A stretch of 64,000 nt of DNA from Candidatus Thorarchaeota archaeon (GCA_021498125.1 JAIZWL010000001.1:1-64000), one strand, 5' to 3'. Shown: positions 27,595 through 36,871, counted from the stretch's first letter. The notes: generated by a model from the sequence alone, not told the origin. Numbers and translations: made by a program.

Positions 27595-28525
27595 ATGATG
27601 TTATCCATACTGCGGCAGCCCCATTTTTCTTTAAGGCATCCGCAATCTTAGTGACAGACGCGCTGTCCGAAGCCAACGCAATCATATTTCCACCCCTTCC
27701 CGTACCAGTCATCTTGGCGCCAAGAGCCCCATTCTCTCTTGCAACTGTGACAAGGGCATCCAGTTCCTTACATGATACGGTCAGATCCTGTAATAACTCA
27801 TGGTTCCTGTTCATGAGTTCTCCTACCCTCTTAAGATCCACATCAAGAAGTGCCTTACGTGCATCTTGTACTAGTCTGTCGTATTCGGAGGCAACTCCCT
27901 TAAACCACTCCGGGTCCGTCTCTTTCTTCTCACGTACATCTCCCACAACCTCTGTTGTGCTGGCGGTCAACCCGGTAGCCGCGATTACAAGATCTACCGC
28001 CTTGGGCAGTTTGATCTTTTCAAAAAGTGGGGGCCCTCCACTTAAATCTCGTACATACCAGACGAGTCCGCCAAATGTTGAGGCTGTATTGTCAATGCCT
28101 GATGGAGTCCCATGGTACCCTTTTTCTCCTTCATATGCAGCCTCATTGATCCTCTCATCATCAAATCCAAGATCGAATTCATCATTAAGAGCTCTTGCTA
28201 TTGCTACACAGCTTGCAGCGCTTGCGCCAATCCCCGAGGCACAGACTAACTCGCCTCCAAGCTCGATATGAATCCCCTGTTCCGAGAGATCAATACCGCA
28301 AAAGCCAATCACATTTTCAATGGAGACCTTTTGTTCGTCCAGTTTCTTTTCTTTATAGCCTGGCATTTCTGGCCGCCTGTCATCAATGCTCCATCCCGGT
28401 GTGCTCTTTCTAGTCACCTTTGCAATGGTCTCATCTGCTATCCCGGCAGCTATCGCGGGATATCCATACACAACAAAGTGTTCTCCAAAGAGTATAGTCT
28501 TACCCTTGCCAGTACCGGTACCCAT
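27584..28525 (-). CDS. mvk: Mevalonate kinase
   Basis: Phosphorylates mevalonate to mevalonate 5-phosphate, 313 residues, GHMP kinase family. Motif 1 is KTILFGEHFVVYGYPA near residue 9, motif 2 SGIGASAASCVAIARAL near 113, and motif 3 KMTGTGRGGNMIAL near 274. It is first in the leftward operon mvk-UbiD-AcnX large-AcnX small, so the operon covers three successive steps. Isopentenyl phosphate kinase, needed to finish, is not here. Confidence 0.94.
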   Translation of the reverse strand: MGTGTGKGKTILFGEHFVVYGYPAIAAGIADETIAKVTRKSTPGWSIDDRRPEMPGYKEKKLDEQKVSIENVIGFCGIDLSEQGIHIELGGELVCASGIGASAASCVAIARALNDEFDLGFDDERINEAAYEGEKGYHGTPSGIDNTASTFGGLVWYVRDLSGGPPLFEKIKLPKAVDLVIAATGLTASTTEVVGDVREKKETDPEWFKGVASEYDRLVQDARKALLDVDLKRVGELMNRNHELLQDLTVSCKELDALVTVARENGALGAKMTGTGRGGNMIALASDSASVTKIADALKKNGAAAVWITSFGL

Positions 28526-28671
28526 ACATTCACGCTCAACAGAATTGTGATGCGCACTCGTATTTAATCATTACATTTGAATACTCTGACAATCTTCCAC
28601 ATCGTACTATATGTGGCAGTTCATAAGGCTCACGTTACTTGTTCCCCTACAATACTCGGGAGGATTCCCTC

Positions 28672-29637
28672 ATGCGCTTGCGGATATTGGATCTATTCTG
28701 TGGGGCTGGCGGTTTCTCATTAGGATTCCAGCCCCCCATCTCAACACACTTGGCAATCGATATAGATCCTTATCCGCTTGCCACGCTTGCCATTAATCAG
28801 CCATCGGTAACAACATTACAGGCTGACATTCGTGTGCTGCACTCTCAGCAAATTGAACAGTTTCTCGGGGGACGCCCAGATATCATTATTGCCTCCCCAC
28901 CATGTGAGGAGTATAGCCTTGCAAATCCTACAAGCGAGCAACCTGCTGTAGACCGTGTATATGGTACGGGGACTGCGCGTCTGCTTCTTGATGCGATTCG
29001 AATAATCGGAGATCTTGAACCGACAGTATTTGTCATTGAGAATGTGGCCGCCATCCTTCGGGCCGGCGGTCGTGAGATAATACGTCACGAGCTGGAGCGT
29101 GTGGGAATTGATGATGTGTTTTTCAATCTGATACGTGCCGAACGCCATGGCCTACCATCAAAGCGTTTGCGTGTTTTTATCAGTAATATCCCGTTACGAT
29201 TGCCTCAGCAAAGATCTCCGACCGTTATGGGGGCCATTGGTGACCTTCCATCCTTAGGTGTTGATGCTCTCTTTGAGATGCCTAAGGACATTCCTAATCA
29301 TACCTTACGTATTCTGCCAGACAGCAAACAAAAATTGGTCCGTAAGGCAAAGAGAGGTCGAGGCGCTCAACACTTTAAATCGAGAGGGCGTACAATCCCC
29401 AACTGGGTGCGGCTATTCCCTAATCAGGTGGCTACCTCGATAAATGGACTCTCACGTTACATTCATCCCTATGAAGATCGCCTTCTGACAGTGAGGGAAC
29501 ATGCAAGGCTCATGAGTTATCCTGATGAGTACATTTTTTCCGGTCCTGTGGACAGCCAGTACAATCAAGTAGGAGAGAGTGTTCCACCACTCATCTCGCA
29601 CCTTATATCAAAGGAGGTTCAAATGCATATTGACTGA
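28672..29637 (+). CDS. Orphan DNA cytosine-5 methyltransferase
   Basis: A 321-residue C5 methyltransferase. Motif I ILDLFCGAGGFSLGF is at the N terminus, the catalytic PC motif is SPPCEEYS near residue 76, and ENVAAIL near 125 is motif VI. Glu after the catalytic Cys replaces the more usual Gln. ATG 28672 has GGAGG eight bases upstream. No restriction endonuclease is adjacent, so an epigenetic or regulatory role is more likely than restriction. The target-recognition region is short. The end overlaps the next gene by 8 bases. Confidence 0.9.
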   Translation: MRLRILDLFCGAGGFSLGFQPPISTHLAIDIDPYPLATLAINQPSVTTLQADIRVLHSQQIEQFLGGRPDIIIASPPCEEYSLANPTSEQPAVDRVYGTGTARLLLDAIRIIGDLEPTVFVIENVAAILRAGGREIIRHELERVGIDDVFFNLIRAERHGLPSKRLRVFISNIPLRLPQQRSPTVMGAIGDLPSLGVDALFEMPKDIPNHTLRILPDSKQKLVRKAKRGRGAQHFKSRGRTIPNWVRLFPNQVATSINGLSRYIHPYEDRLLTVREHARLMSYPDEYIFSGPVDSQYNQVGESVPPLISHLISKEVQMHID

Positions 29638-30097
29638 ATTCAAAAACGTCTTTGTAGTACTTCACAATGTACATGCAGTAAGCAAGGTAATCGACACGGC
29701 TCAGGTCGTGTATGGTCTGGGCTTCTCTCATTTTATCGTATCAAAATCTGAGGGGACTGCTGCGCAGACTGGAGTCCCTGATGCGAACAAGCTTGCCTTC
29801 AAGCTAAAAGGAAACTTCATGGTGTTTCCTGACCTTCCAGATGTGATCGATCTCTTAGAGATTACCCGCCCCTTGCTCTTGGTCTCCCCCAAGTTGACCA
29901 AGTCTCGTATCCAGCTAGACGAACTCAGTAAGCGGGTCTCCTCTGGTGAGCCAGTCATGATCGTTCTGTCTGGGAGTCCAAGTTCCTTTTCAAGAAAAGA
30001 GATGGATCTTGGGGAATGTGTCTCTCTTGACTCACGCATTGATATTGGTCCAGCAGCCACTGCGTCAATTATACTCCACTCTCTGAAACGCTCATGA
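29630..30097 (+). CDS. SPOUT/RecB-like archaeal protein (COG4080 type)
   Basis: About 155 residues. VFVVLHNVHAVSKVIDTAQVVYGLGF followed by IVSKSEGTAAQTGVPDANKLA resembles the archaeal family annotated variously as SpoU-like methylase or RecB-family nuclease. The glycine-rich C terminus (IDIGPAATASIIL) would fit a knotted SAM-binding end. I would not assign a reaction. TTG 29630 overlaps the methyltransferase stop, downstream of AAAGGAGG, so the two are probably cotranscribed. A longer upstream frame is unlikely. Confidence 0.68.
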   Translation: MTEFKNVFVVLHNVHAVSKVIDTAQVVYGLGFSHFIVSKSEGTAAQTGVPDANKLAFKLKGNFMVFPDLPDVIDLLEITRPLLLVSPKLTKSRIQLDELSKRVSSGEPVMIVLSGSPSSFSRKEMDLGECVSLDSRIDIGPAATASIILHSLKRS

Positions 30098-30138
30098 TTT
30101 CCATGGTTATTCAAATCTTGGCTAAAACAAAGAGGAGA

Positions 30139-30215
30139 TGGTGGGCCGGGTGCGATTCGAACGCACGATCCCTTGGTCCCGAACCAAGAATCATACCAAG
30201 CTAGACCACCGACCC
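30139..30215 (-). tRNA. tRNA-Pro(CGG), intronless, CCA encoded
   Basis: On the minus strand acceptor GGGTCGG/CCGGCCC, anticodon stem CTTGG/CCAAG around TTCGGGA (anticodon CGG), T arm GTGCG-TTCGAAT-CGCAC, discriminator A and CCA are all present. Confidence 0.93.
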
Positions 30216-30248
30216 TGTGAAAGTGGCAACTACTTGAGAGTCATTTAA

Positions 30249-31064
30249 TCATTTCGTTGACTCGACTAACGACTCGATAGTGCCAAGGTATACATTATCT
30301 ATACTATAGACTTCTGCTGTGTGGGTCTCAGCGCAGCCTCTCTCAAAGAGTGGTCCCTGTAAAGTCATATCCGGCCGATTAATTCTATTTCCTGAAGCGA
30401 GCGTATTGAAACTGGGAAGGACGATTAGCGTTCCAACTGGGTCATCCTGAATCTTATCCGCACCAATATGCTGTCTGACACAGTTTTTCTCAAGACGTGT
30501 CTTAATGATGGCTGGTAGTGATCCTGCACTTCTCCTAATAGGCACCTGTGAATGTGTTCTTGCTACTCGCGTAATTCCAATACTGGGATGGTTGTGACCT
30601 ATGACAAGAATATTTGCAGCCAATGCCTGTTCTGACGGCCACGCATGACCATGGAGCGCAGCAATATATGGTGGTTCCTCTGTTACCATTATTCCGTGTA
30701 TGTCCGCAATAGATGTCTGGCGCGGAAGCAATGCATAGAGATCTCCATCATGATTTCCAGGGATTATTACAAGATCCGATGATCGCTGGAGCCTCTTGAT
30801 GAACTCTGGAATGGCCTCCCAATTATACGACTCATCAGCGCCTATACTATGCTTGAGGTCTCCTAAGATATAGGTGGTCTGGACATTGTATTTGTCGATC
30901 AATCTTCTAATGCGTTCAAGTATCTCCTGATGCTGTGGTGGGAAGACTGCTCCTATTCGGTGTTCCATCTCAATATGATATCCTAAATGGATGTCCGCGA
31001 TCAATAGTACCGTCTTTGCCGTGCCTGAGATGAGCATAGCACGGTCCTCGAATATGATCTTCAT
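30249..31064 (-). CDS. Calcineurin-like metallophosphoesterase
   Basis: A 271-residue phosphoesterase of the archaeal SbcD-related family. Metal ligands appear as ADIHLGYH near residue 23, GDLKH near 68, GNHDG near 102, and HGHAW and GHNHP near 139 and 156. The usual linked helicase or nuclease partner is not adjacent, and the substrate is unknown. It stands alone, convergent with tRNA-Pro's upstream side and divergent from the SWIM protein. Confidence 0.88.
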   Translation of the reverse strand: MKIIFEDRAMLISGTAKTVLLIADIHLGYHIEMEHRIGAVFPPQHQEILERIRRLIDKYNVQTTYILGDLKHSIGADESYNWEAIPEFIKRLQRSSDLVIIPGNHDGDLYALLPRQTSIADIHGIMVTEEPPYIAALHGHAWPSEQALAANILVIGHNHPSIGITRVARTHSQVPIRRSAGSLPAIIKTRLEKNCVRQHIGADKIQDDPVGTLIVLPSFNTLASGNRINRPDMTLQGPLFERGCAETHTAEVYSIDNVYLGTIESLVESTK

Positions 31065-31120
31065 CGTATTATTGGTCTCAACTGCAACATTTTAACGCAA
31101 TTATTGGTCCATTACATCTG

Positions 31121-31513
31121 ATGCCGATGGTGCTTAGCGCGAAAGAGACCCAGATGCTTGTCGGGGGCAGTCCAAGTCAAGAGGCAGTACTATATTTCCG
31201 TAACAAGTATGGGGACCGTTTTGTGCGTGCATTGAGAGCAGTCGAAGAGGGGCGGGTCACAAAATATGTATTCCATCCAAGTAATACGAGTACATGGATT
31301 GTCAAAGGTCGCCGTCGTGACTACATGGTCATTCCTGATGTCTACTGCAGCTGCAGAAGTTTCTATCAGGATGTTGTAATTGCACATAGTATGGATTTTT
31401 GCTACCATCTTCTTGCGCAAGAAATTGCCCAACTATGGGGCCACTACAAAATAATTGATCAAAGTGACAGAGAACGAAGAACACTCTATATTCAATGGCG
31501 CCGGACTGATTGA
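31121..31513 (+). CDS. SWIM zinc-finger protein
   Basis: A 130-residue protein with a C-terminal CSCRSFYQDVVIAHSMDFCYHL segment near residues 79-100, matching the CXCXnCXH SWIM zinc finger that binds DNA or protein. The N-terminal part is predicted globular. Some archaeal SWIM proteins act with Rad51/RadA paralogues; here no recombinase is adjacent, so that is only a possibility. Confidence 0.75.
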   Translation: MPMVLSAKETQMLVGGSPSQEAVLYFRNKYGDRFVRALRAVEEGRVTKYVFHPSNTSTWIVKGRRRDYMVIPDVYCSCRSFYQDVVIAHSMDFCYHLLAQEIAQLWGHYKIIDQSDRERRTLYIQWRRTD

Positions 31514-31618
31514 CCAAACTTATTGCTGTGGCCTAGTACATTTTGTAATTGAGGAATATGTTTAAAACCGCTATCAAACTGGAGATTGCAGTCTGAGCAG
31601 GAAGGTCGGAAAACGCAA

Positions 31619-32716
31619 ATGTCAAGGCTCAGGAATTCAACCCGGTTCTTTGCAGTAATCATTTCACTTCTCGTCATTGCATCGTCGATGCCTGTCAAGG
31701 TACAGGCCCAAGCGTCATTGGACACAGTGGTAGTATTGTATGATGCAAGTCATGCTCCACAATTTCCACCTGATGATGCAGAAAAAGGTCTAAAATTGAT
31801 GCTTGATATGGTGAATGCCACAACACGATATATTGTTCGAGTTCATTCAAATGGTCCGATCAACGAATCGGTTCTAAATGGGGTTGACATTCTGATCGAG
31901 GCTTCCCCTGATACCACGTATCCCTTTGATTCAGACGAGATAACAGCAATCTCTCGAATGCTTGATAATGGAAGTTCGCTCTTAGTCATGGGCGATCCCG
32001 CAATTGCACAGAACTCTACTTACTGGGATGAACTAGAATTCAGAGATCTTGGCGATAATGTTGCAGTCAACCGGTTTCTGGATCAGCTCAATATCACCGC
32101 GGTCAGATTCAGTGTCAACTCAACTGAGACCGGGCATTGGTCTGATTCTATGTTTGATTATAATCACACCCTCAATATCACAAATCCGCAGCTTATCCAG
32201 TTCGATAGCAGTACTTGGGACGCAGACCATCCAATCTTCCATGACATTAACGAACTTGTTCTCATGACCTCTACGTTGAAGCCAATCGATGCCTCTTGTG
32301 CCATTGCGCATGGATATGACACATCTTTCGCGCAGTACAGAAAGGGTCCCTTTACTTTTGCGAACATCTCATTCCCAAATACAACCGAGTACGAGTCACA
32401 TCCTCTCTCGTATTCAGCAGTAAATGGTACTTTTCCACCCTGGCTTGCTGCGTTTGAGTTCAATGGAAGCCGTGTCATTGTTTCTGGGTCAACAATAATG
32501 TTCTCAGGTCGTCCTATTGACTTGCCCGAATCGGACTCGCGTTCCGAGACTCAATGGTTCTACATGGCCGATAATTCTAGGCTATTCATGAACATGCTCA
32601 ACTGGCTTTCAGCAGATTTTGTTGAGCCTCCAAGTGCAATCTTCCCCATGCTGGTCTTGTCATCAGCCATCCTTCTTGTGGGAATTGCTTATTATGCGTT
32701 TAAAAAGATACGATAA
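31619..32716 (+). CDS. Secreted, C-terminally anchored surface protein
   Basis: A 365-residue exported protein. A signal peptide covers about residues 1-30 (hydrophobic FFAVIISLLVIASS then VQAQA), and a membrane helix near the C terminus (MLVLSSAILLVGIAYYAF) ends in KKIR. About a dozen N-X-S/T sites fit N-glycosylation by the STT3 encoded later. VVVLYDASHAPQF and ISRMLDNGSSLLVMGDP resemble glutamine-amidotransferase-like DUF4350 domains, without a clear catalytic triad. ATG 31619 is chosen because the signal peptide begins there. Confidence 0.7.
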   Translation: MSRLRNSTRFFAVIISLLVIASSMPVKVQAQASLDTVVVLYDASHAPQFPPDDAEKGLKLMLDMVNATTRYIVRVHSNGPINESVLNGVDILIEASPDTTYPFDSDEITAISRMLDNGSSLLVMGDPAIAQNSTYWDELEFRDLGDNVAVNRFLDQLNITAVRFSVNSTETGHWSDSMFDYNHTLNITNPQLIQFDSSTWDADHPIFHDINELVLMTSTLKPIDASCAIAHGYDTSFAQYRKGPFTFANISFPNTTEYESHPLSYSAVNGTFPPWLAAFEFNGSRVIVSGSTIMFSGRPIDLPESDSRSETQWFYMADNSRLFMNMLNWLSADFVEPPSAIFPMLVLSSAILLVGIAYYAFKKIR

Positions 32717-32729
32717 GTTTCACGGGGAA

Positions 32730-33356
32730 CTACCATGGTAGTTTCCCAATGCCCTTTCTTTTTAGTGCCTCTTCAACTCTGTACTTCAAGTCTGATATGC
32801 CCTCTCTCTTTGTAGCAGATGTGATCACAAGATTAAGTGGCCTATCAGGGACTTCCTCTCCTAATCGTTGAGTCACATACTCGATTGTTCTCTGTTGTTC
32901 TCGTTTCTTTACCTTGTCTATCTTATTTCCTACAACTATGACCTGTGGCGATATCTCGCTGAGAAATGTGTAGAATTCAATATCGATTGGAATCTCCCCT
33001 CTGCTCTCCCAGCGTTCGGCAATCTCCCGAAACAGGGACACATCTAAAATGAGTACAGCGAGTACTAACCGATCGCTCCATGATTCAAGTTTTTTTACAA
33101 TAGTTGTCTTCATCTCCTCGATTTCTGATTTACTGCGTTTGGCCATGAAGCCAAAACCTGGGATGTCAATGAATACGACTGGCCCCATATCGATTGGGAT
33201 CTCCCATGTAGTGCTTCCCGGTTTCTTGCCTACTCGCACTTTTTTCCCCGTGAGCAACCGGATAAGACTACTTTTACCCACATTGCTTCTACCAGCGAAC
33301 ACCACAAGTGGCTTCTCTTCTTCTTCTTCAATCCCAGAACTGTCTTGTCTGTGCAT
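32730..33356 (-). CDS. engB: GTP-binding protein EngB
   Basis: A 208-residue TrmE-Era-EngA-EngB family GTPase, implicated in ribosome or cell-cycle function. G1 GRSNVGKSSL is near residue 22, the TTWEI switch I near 50, G3 DIPGFGF near 63 and G4 GNKIDK near 141. The start overlaps the helicase stop upstream by 29 bases, and both are on the minus strand, so they form a unit. Confidence 0.88.
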   Translation of the reverse strand: MHRQDSSGIEEEEEKPLVVFAGRSNVGKSSLIRLLTGKKVRVGKKPGSTTWEIPIDMGPVVFIDIPGFGFMAKRSKSEIEEMKTTIVKKLESWSDRLVLAVLILDVSLFREIAERWESRGEIPIDIEFYTFLSEISPQVIVVGNKIDKVKKREQQRTIEYVTQRLGEEVPDRPLNLVITSATKREGISDLKYRVEEALKRKGIGKLPW

Positions 33357-36171
33357 ATGTCTTCTCCGCCTTTGCTATGGCTCTCAACAATTGCAGTCGG
33401 TCCTTGGCGCTACTAGGTGTCAAAATCCTTGAGGCTGTAGTTGGGCCAATACCCCTTCCGGCCATTGTCAGTAATGCAAGTTTTCCGTATGTGGATACCA
33501 TTGTTGCTGAGAGCATTGCGCCTCTAAATTTTTTCTCCTCCTCTTTTGATAGAGGTTTTCCCCCTTTTCTCTTTCGGATAATGGTCCTTAATGCTGTGTC
33601 ACTGGTCGATGTTACTGCAACCATCTTGGAACCACACAACGGGCATGTGATTGGATCGTCAAGAGTCGATATGGTACGGACCGAGTCCCAGTCCCCCGAC
33701 AAGCATACCAACCTGAGTCGACTTGACCGTAGTCTTGTTTCAAGCAATCTGAGGATCTCGTCTTCCTCGGTGAGTTCCCCCATTACCTCAAATCTGGATT
33801 GCCTCTCCAAAATCAATTTTGCCAGAGGTGAGGGTTCTTCTGTTCGAACAATCACTAACTTGCGTTTTCCTGCTGCTATGTCCTCAAAGATGTCCCCCAT
33901 TCGGTTCTCGTCCATCTTTTCGCGTAAGACCTCTTGCATAGCCTCATCAAAGACTGGGGTCTCGCCATAGGCATTCATGAGATACTTGACTGGAATGTCT
34001 TTGATGCGTGCATCTTTCTTTATGATTCGCATCCGACGAGCAACATGAATGAAACGGGATGCAAAGGTCTGTGTCTTACGCAATGCCAGCCTCAGAATGA
34101 ATGAGACCTGTTCTCTATTATATCCGCCAAGGATGCTCTTTACATCTTCAGCATGAAGCAGCTCCGAAGCAGTGAGAAGAATCCTATAGGGATCGCGTTC
34201 CACTGCAACATCGATTCCTGTCTGTGTTGTGAGGAGCGATGCGATCACAATTCCTAATGCCTCATTAGTCATCGTTCCAAAGGGGGCATGGATCACTATT
34301 GTCTCTCCAAAACTCTCGATCACAAGTCTGTTCTTATCCGGGAGGACGCCTAATACGGACATGGACTTAGAAATCATCTCATACAGGTGACTTGAAGCAT
34401 CTGCTGAGAGGCCATATCGTGTAGTAAGTTCGGCTAATGATTTCTCTCTATTCTCTGTGGCAATCTTGTTCCATACATCGGCAACCTCACTGGCGACCTC
34501 GTAGGGGACCGGGATCATCTCGCCAACCCATCGTGGGGCTTCTGATCCCTTTTCACTGATAGGTGCACATAGTACTTCATTCTCCTCGATTGTGACCACT
34601 TGATATGGTCTGCCCCGTATAATGAATACCGAACCTGTTTCGACATTATCTGCGACATAATCCTCATCAAGAACTCCAATACTCTTTCGGGTGACACTAT
34701 CAACTGCTGTAATTTGTCTAATGTCTGGAATCATGCTTAGGTTCTCGTAGTAATATTGCCGTGTTCTATATCCCATCTTGACCGAGTCGCTCTCGCGTCG
34801 TGCTAGTTTCTGTTGGATCATGAATGATAGGATGGTTTCAAGTTGCTCTTCATCGACTGAATGGAATGGATATGCGGATTGCACTATCTCTAAGAGGCCA
34901 CTCACATCAATCTCCCCCATGTCAAGAAGAATTCCTGCGATTTGATGGCAGAGCACATCCCATGCATTAGTCGGGATGTCCGCAGGTTCTACTTTATTGG
35001 ATCGCGCGCGTCGCAAGATGACTCCTGACTCTGTTATATCATCAATATTGACAGTTGAGATAAATATGCCCTCTGAGATTTTTCCAATCGCATGCCCCGC
35101 TCGGCCTGTACGTTGGAGCGCGCGTGAGACCTCTCGTGGACTACTATATTGGATGACCAGATCGGCGTATCCAATGTCTATTCCCAGCTCAAGACTCGAA
35201 GTGGCAATAATTGCTCGCGATTGTCCTGTTTTTAGTCGGTCTTCTGCTGCATGGCGAATTGACTTGGATAATGATCCGTGATGCACATCGAATTCGAAAT
35301 CGGGATCTAAGAGGTGCATCTTTGCCCCAAGGATCTCTGCAAAAGACCTTGTATTTGTAAAAATGATTGTTGACCGGTGTGCGTTAATATGCTCCACAAT
35401 TCGACGCAGACGTGCTGTAGAATGTGCTGGATAGACTATTTTTTTACTTAATTCATAGTCCGTCTTGGTCGGAGTGGGCATCTCTACTTGAAGTTTGAAC
35501 TCTCTGTTTCTGTATCCTGCCCAGATGGTTTTGGTATGATGTCGCATTCCTCCCAGAAGAAGGGCGACCTCCCTTGGATTGCCCACCGTTGCCGAGAGAC
35601 CAATTCTACGAATGGGTTTCCCAACTAGTCTTTCTAGACGCTCTAATGCAAGACTAAGTTGAACTCCCCTTTTACTATCTGCCAGTTCATGGACCTCATC
35701 CACAACCACCGTAAAGACGGTCTTGAGATTATATCGTAATCTCTTCCCCGGTAGGATTGCCTGTAGTGACTCGGGAGTTGTGATTAGCAGGCTGGGTGGA
35801 TTAAGTGACTGCTTTCTACGGAAGTACTGACTTGTGTCACCATGGCGTACAGATACAGTAAGGCCAATGTGGTGACATAATCCCTCAATGCGTTTAAACA
35901 CATCCCGATTAAGAGCACGTAATGGTGTCACATATAGGATATAGAATCCGTAGAGACCTCCCTGTTTTTCCTTTATCGTCAATAATTGATGAAGTAACGG
36001 TAATAATGCAGCCTCTGTTTTACCAGTGCCAGTTGGGGCCAAAAGCAAAAGATTCTCGTCTGTGTCCAAAATGGATGGAATTGCTTTCTGTTGAATATCT
36101 GTGGGACTAGTTATTCCTTGATGGCTCAAAAATTGACTTATCCGCGAATCAAGACTTGCAAACACATCCAT
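33328..36171 (-). CDS. Lhr-like SF2 helicase
   Basis: A 947-residue ATP-dependent helicase. Walker A APTGTGKTEAALLPL is near residue 45, the DEVH box near 148 and LSATVGNP near 183; FTNTRSF and QRTGRAGH are motifs IV and VI. A long Lhr-type middle region follows. A C-terminal CPLCGSKM zinc element and a GRGIGPTTASRIL helix-hairpin-like segment resemble the aLhr2 class found in archaea. It starts with ATG overlapping the stop of a small upstream gene as TAATG, indicating coupling. Confidence 0.88.
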   Translation of the reverse strand: MDVFASLDSRISQFLSHQGITSPTDIQQKAIPSILDTDENLLLLAPTGTGKTEAALLPLLHQLLTIKEKQGGLYGFYILYVTPLRALNRDVFKRIEGLCHHIGLTVSVRHGDTSQYFRRKQSLNPPSLLITTPESLQAILPGKRLRYNLKTVFTVVVDEVHELADSKRGVQLSLALERLERLVGKPIRRIGLSATVGNPREVALLLGGMRHHTKTIWAGYRNREFKLQVEMPTPTKTDYELSKKIVYPAHSTARLRRIVEHINAHRSTIIFTNTRSFAEILGAKMHLLDPDFEFDVHHGSLSKSIRHAAEDRLKTGQSRAIIATSSLELGIDIGYADLVIQYSSPREVSRALQRTGRAGHAIGKISEGIFISTVNIDDITESGVILRRARSNKVEPADIPTNAWDVLCHQIAGILLDMGEIDVSGLLEIVQSAYPFHSVDEEQLETILSFMIQQKLARRESDSVKMGYRTRQYYYENLSMIPDIRQITAVDSVTRKSIGVLDEDYVADNVETGSVFIIRGRPYQVVTIEENEVLCAPISEKGSEAPRWVGEMIPVPYEVASEVADVWNKIATENREKSLAELTTRYGLSADASSHLYEMISKSMSVLGVLPDKNRLVIESFGETIVIHAPFGTMTNEALGIVIASLLTTQTGIDVAVERDPYRILLTASELLHAEDVKSILGGYNREQVSFILRLALRKTQTFASRFIHVARRMRIIKKDARIKDIPVKYLMNAYGETPVFDEAMQEVLREKMDENRMGDIFEDIAAGKRKLVIVRTEEPSPLAKLILERQSRFEVMGELTEEDEILRLLETRLRSSRLRLVCLSGDWDSVRTISTLDDPITCPLCGSKMVAVTSTSDTALRTIIRKRKGGKPLSKEEEKKFRGAMLSATMVSTYGKLALLTMAGRGIGPTTASRILTPSSAKDRLQLLRAIAKAEKTYAQTRQFWD

Positions 36172-36410
36172 TAGCGTTGCTTCCTCTTTCGGAGGTCATG
36201 TTCTATTTCATTGATCAAGATTCGAATATCGGTCTGTAACGTAATTCTAGATGTCTGTGACCTCTCTTGTAGCATCTTAATTAGTTCTTTAATACTCTGA
36301 GCCTGTAAAATCGTCTGCTTGGTAATTTGTTCCATTTCGCCAATATTTGAAAAGTGGGCTGCGGCTCTCTCGAACGAGGCCCAGATAGACTCAGTATCTT
36401 GGCCGTCCAA
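36171..36410 (-). CDS. Small helical hypothetical protein coupled to the helicase
   Basis: About 79 residues from a TTG at 36410 that follows GAGGGG by 7 bases; a longer frame to 36473 is possible but overlaps the next small gene. It is helical and charged (KELIKMLQERSQ, EIEHDLRKRKQR), with possible coiled coil. I recognise no family. Its stop overlaps the helicase ATG, which supports it being a real, cotranslated gene. Confidence 0.5.
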   Translation of the reverse strand: MDGQDTESIWASFERAAAHFSNIGEMEQITKQTILQAQSIKELIKMLQERSQTSRITLQTDIRILINEIEHDLRKRKQR

Positions 36411-36432
36411 AAAAACACCCCTCTTGGGGGAA

Positions 36433-36549
36433 TTATTCCTCGCCTGTGTCTTCACCGTATACTGTATATCCAAGAATCAAGAGCAGGGCAACAATACCTA
36501 ATATTTCCAGTATAATCGTGACAATCTGAGTGGTCGTTTCTGCCTGCAT
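36433..36549 (-). CDS. 38-residue single-pass membrane protein
   Basis: An ATG at 36549 opens a 38-codon frame ending TAA at 36433. A threonine-rich start (MQAETTTQ) is followed by one hydrophobic segment (IVTIILEILGIVALLLIL) and an acidic tail EDTGEE. It precedes the helical protein, Lhr helicase and EngB on the same strand. It is too short for homology to be judged by eye; the clean hydrophobic span is the main evidence. Confidence 0.45.
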   Translation of the reverse strand: MQAETTTQIVTIILEILGIVALLLILGYTVYGEDTGEE

Positions 36550-36610
36550 GTCAATCACGCACTTCCAAAATTAGCTCTCTTATAATGATTACTGACAACT
36601 AACTGTTGTA

Positions 36611-36871
36611 CTATGCTGTGACTTTTCGCTCCTCATAGAATCTATCGATGAAGCTCCCATACACATCAACTGCTTCTGTGAGAGAGTTGACCTCATCAAT
36701 GACCATCTCAAGTCCACATGATCCGCATTTGACCACGGCCATGCCATTGTCACGGTAGAGTTCGATCTTAATTGCAGTGTTACCGCATTCAGGACATGGA
36801 TAGACATCGGGGATTCTCTTCTGTGGTCTTCGGATCACTTTTTGTCTGCGTCGTCTTCCCAATTTATACAC
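36611..36871 (-). CDS. Transcription elongation factor Elf1 homologue
   Basis: An 86-residue protein with a basic N terminus (GRRRRQKVIRR), a zinc ribbon CPECGNTA...CGSCG (residues ~26-52) and the tail EAVDVYGSFIDRFYEE. This order, including the VDVY...D motif, matches eukaryotic Elf1 (ELOF1), which binds RNA polymerase II near the downstream DNA. It stands alone with its own upstream region. Elf1 occurs in Asgard and some TACK archaea. Confidence 0.85.
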   Translation of the reverse strand: MYKLGRRRRQKVIRRPQKRIPDVYPCPECGNTAIKIELYRDNGMAVVKCGSCGLEMVIDEVNSLTEAVDVYGSFIDRFYEERKVTA

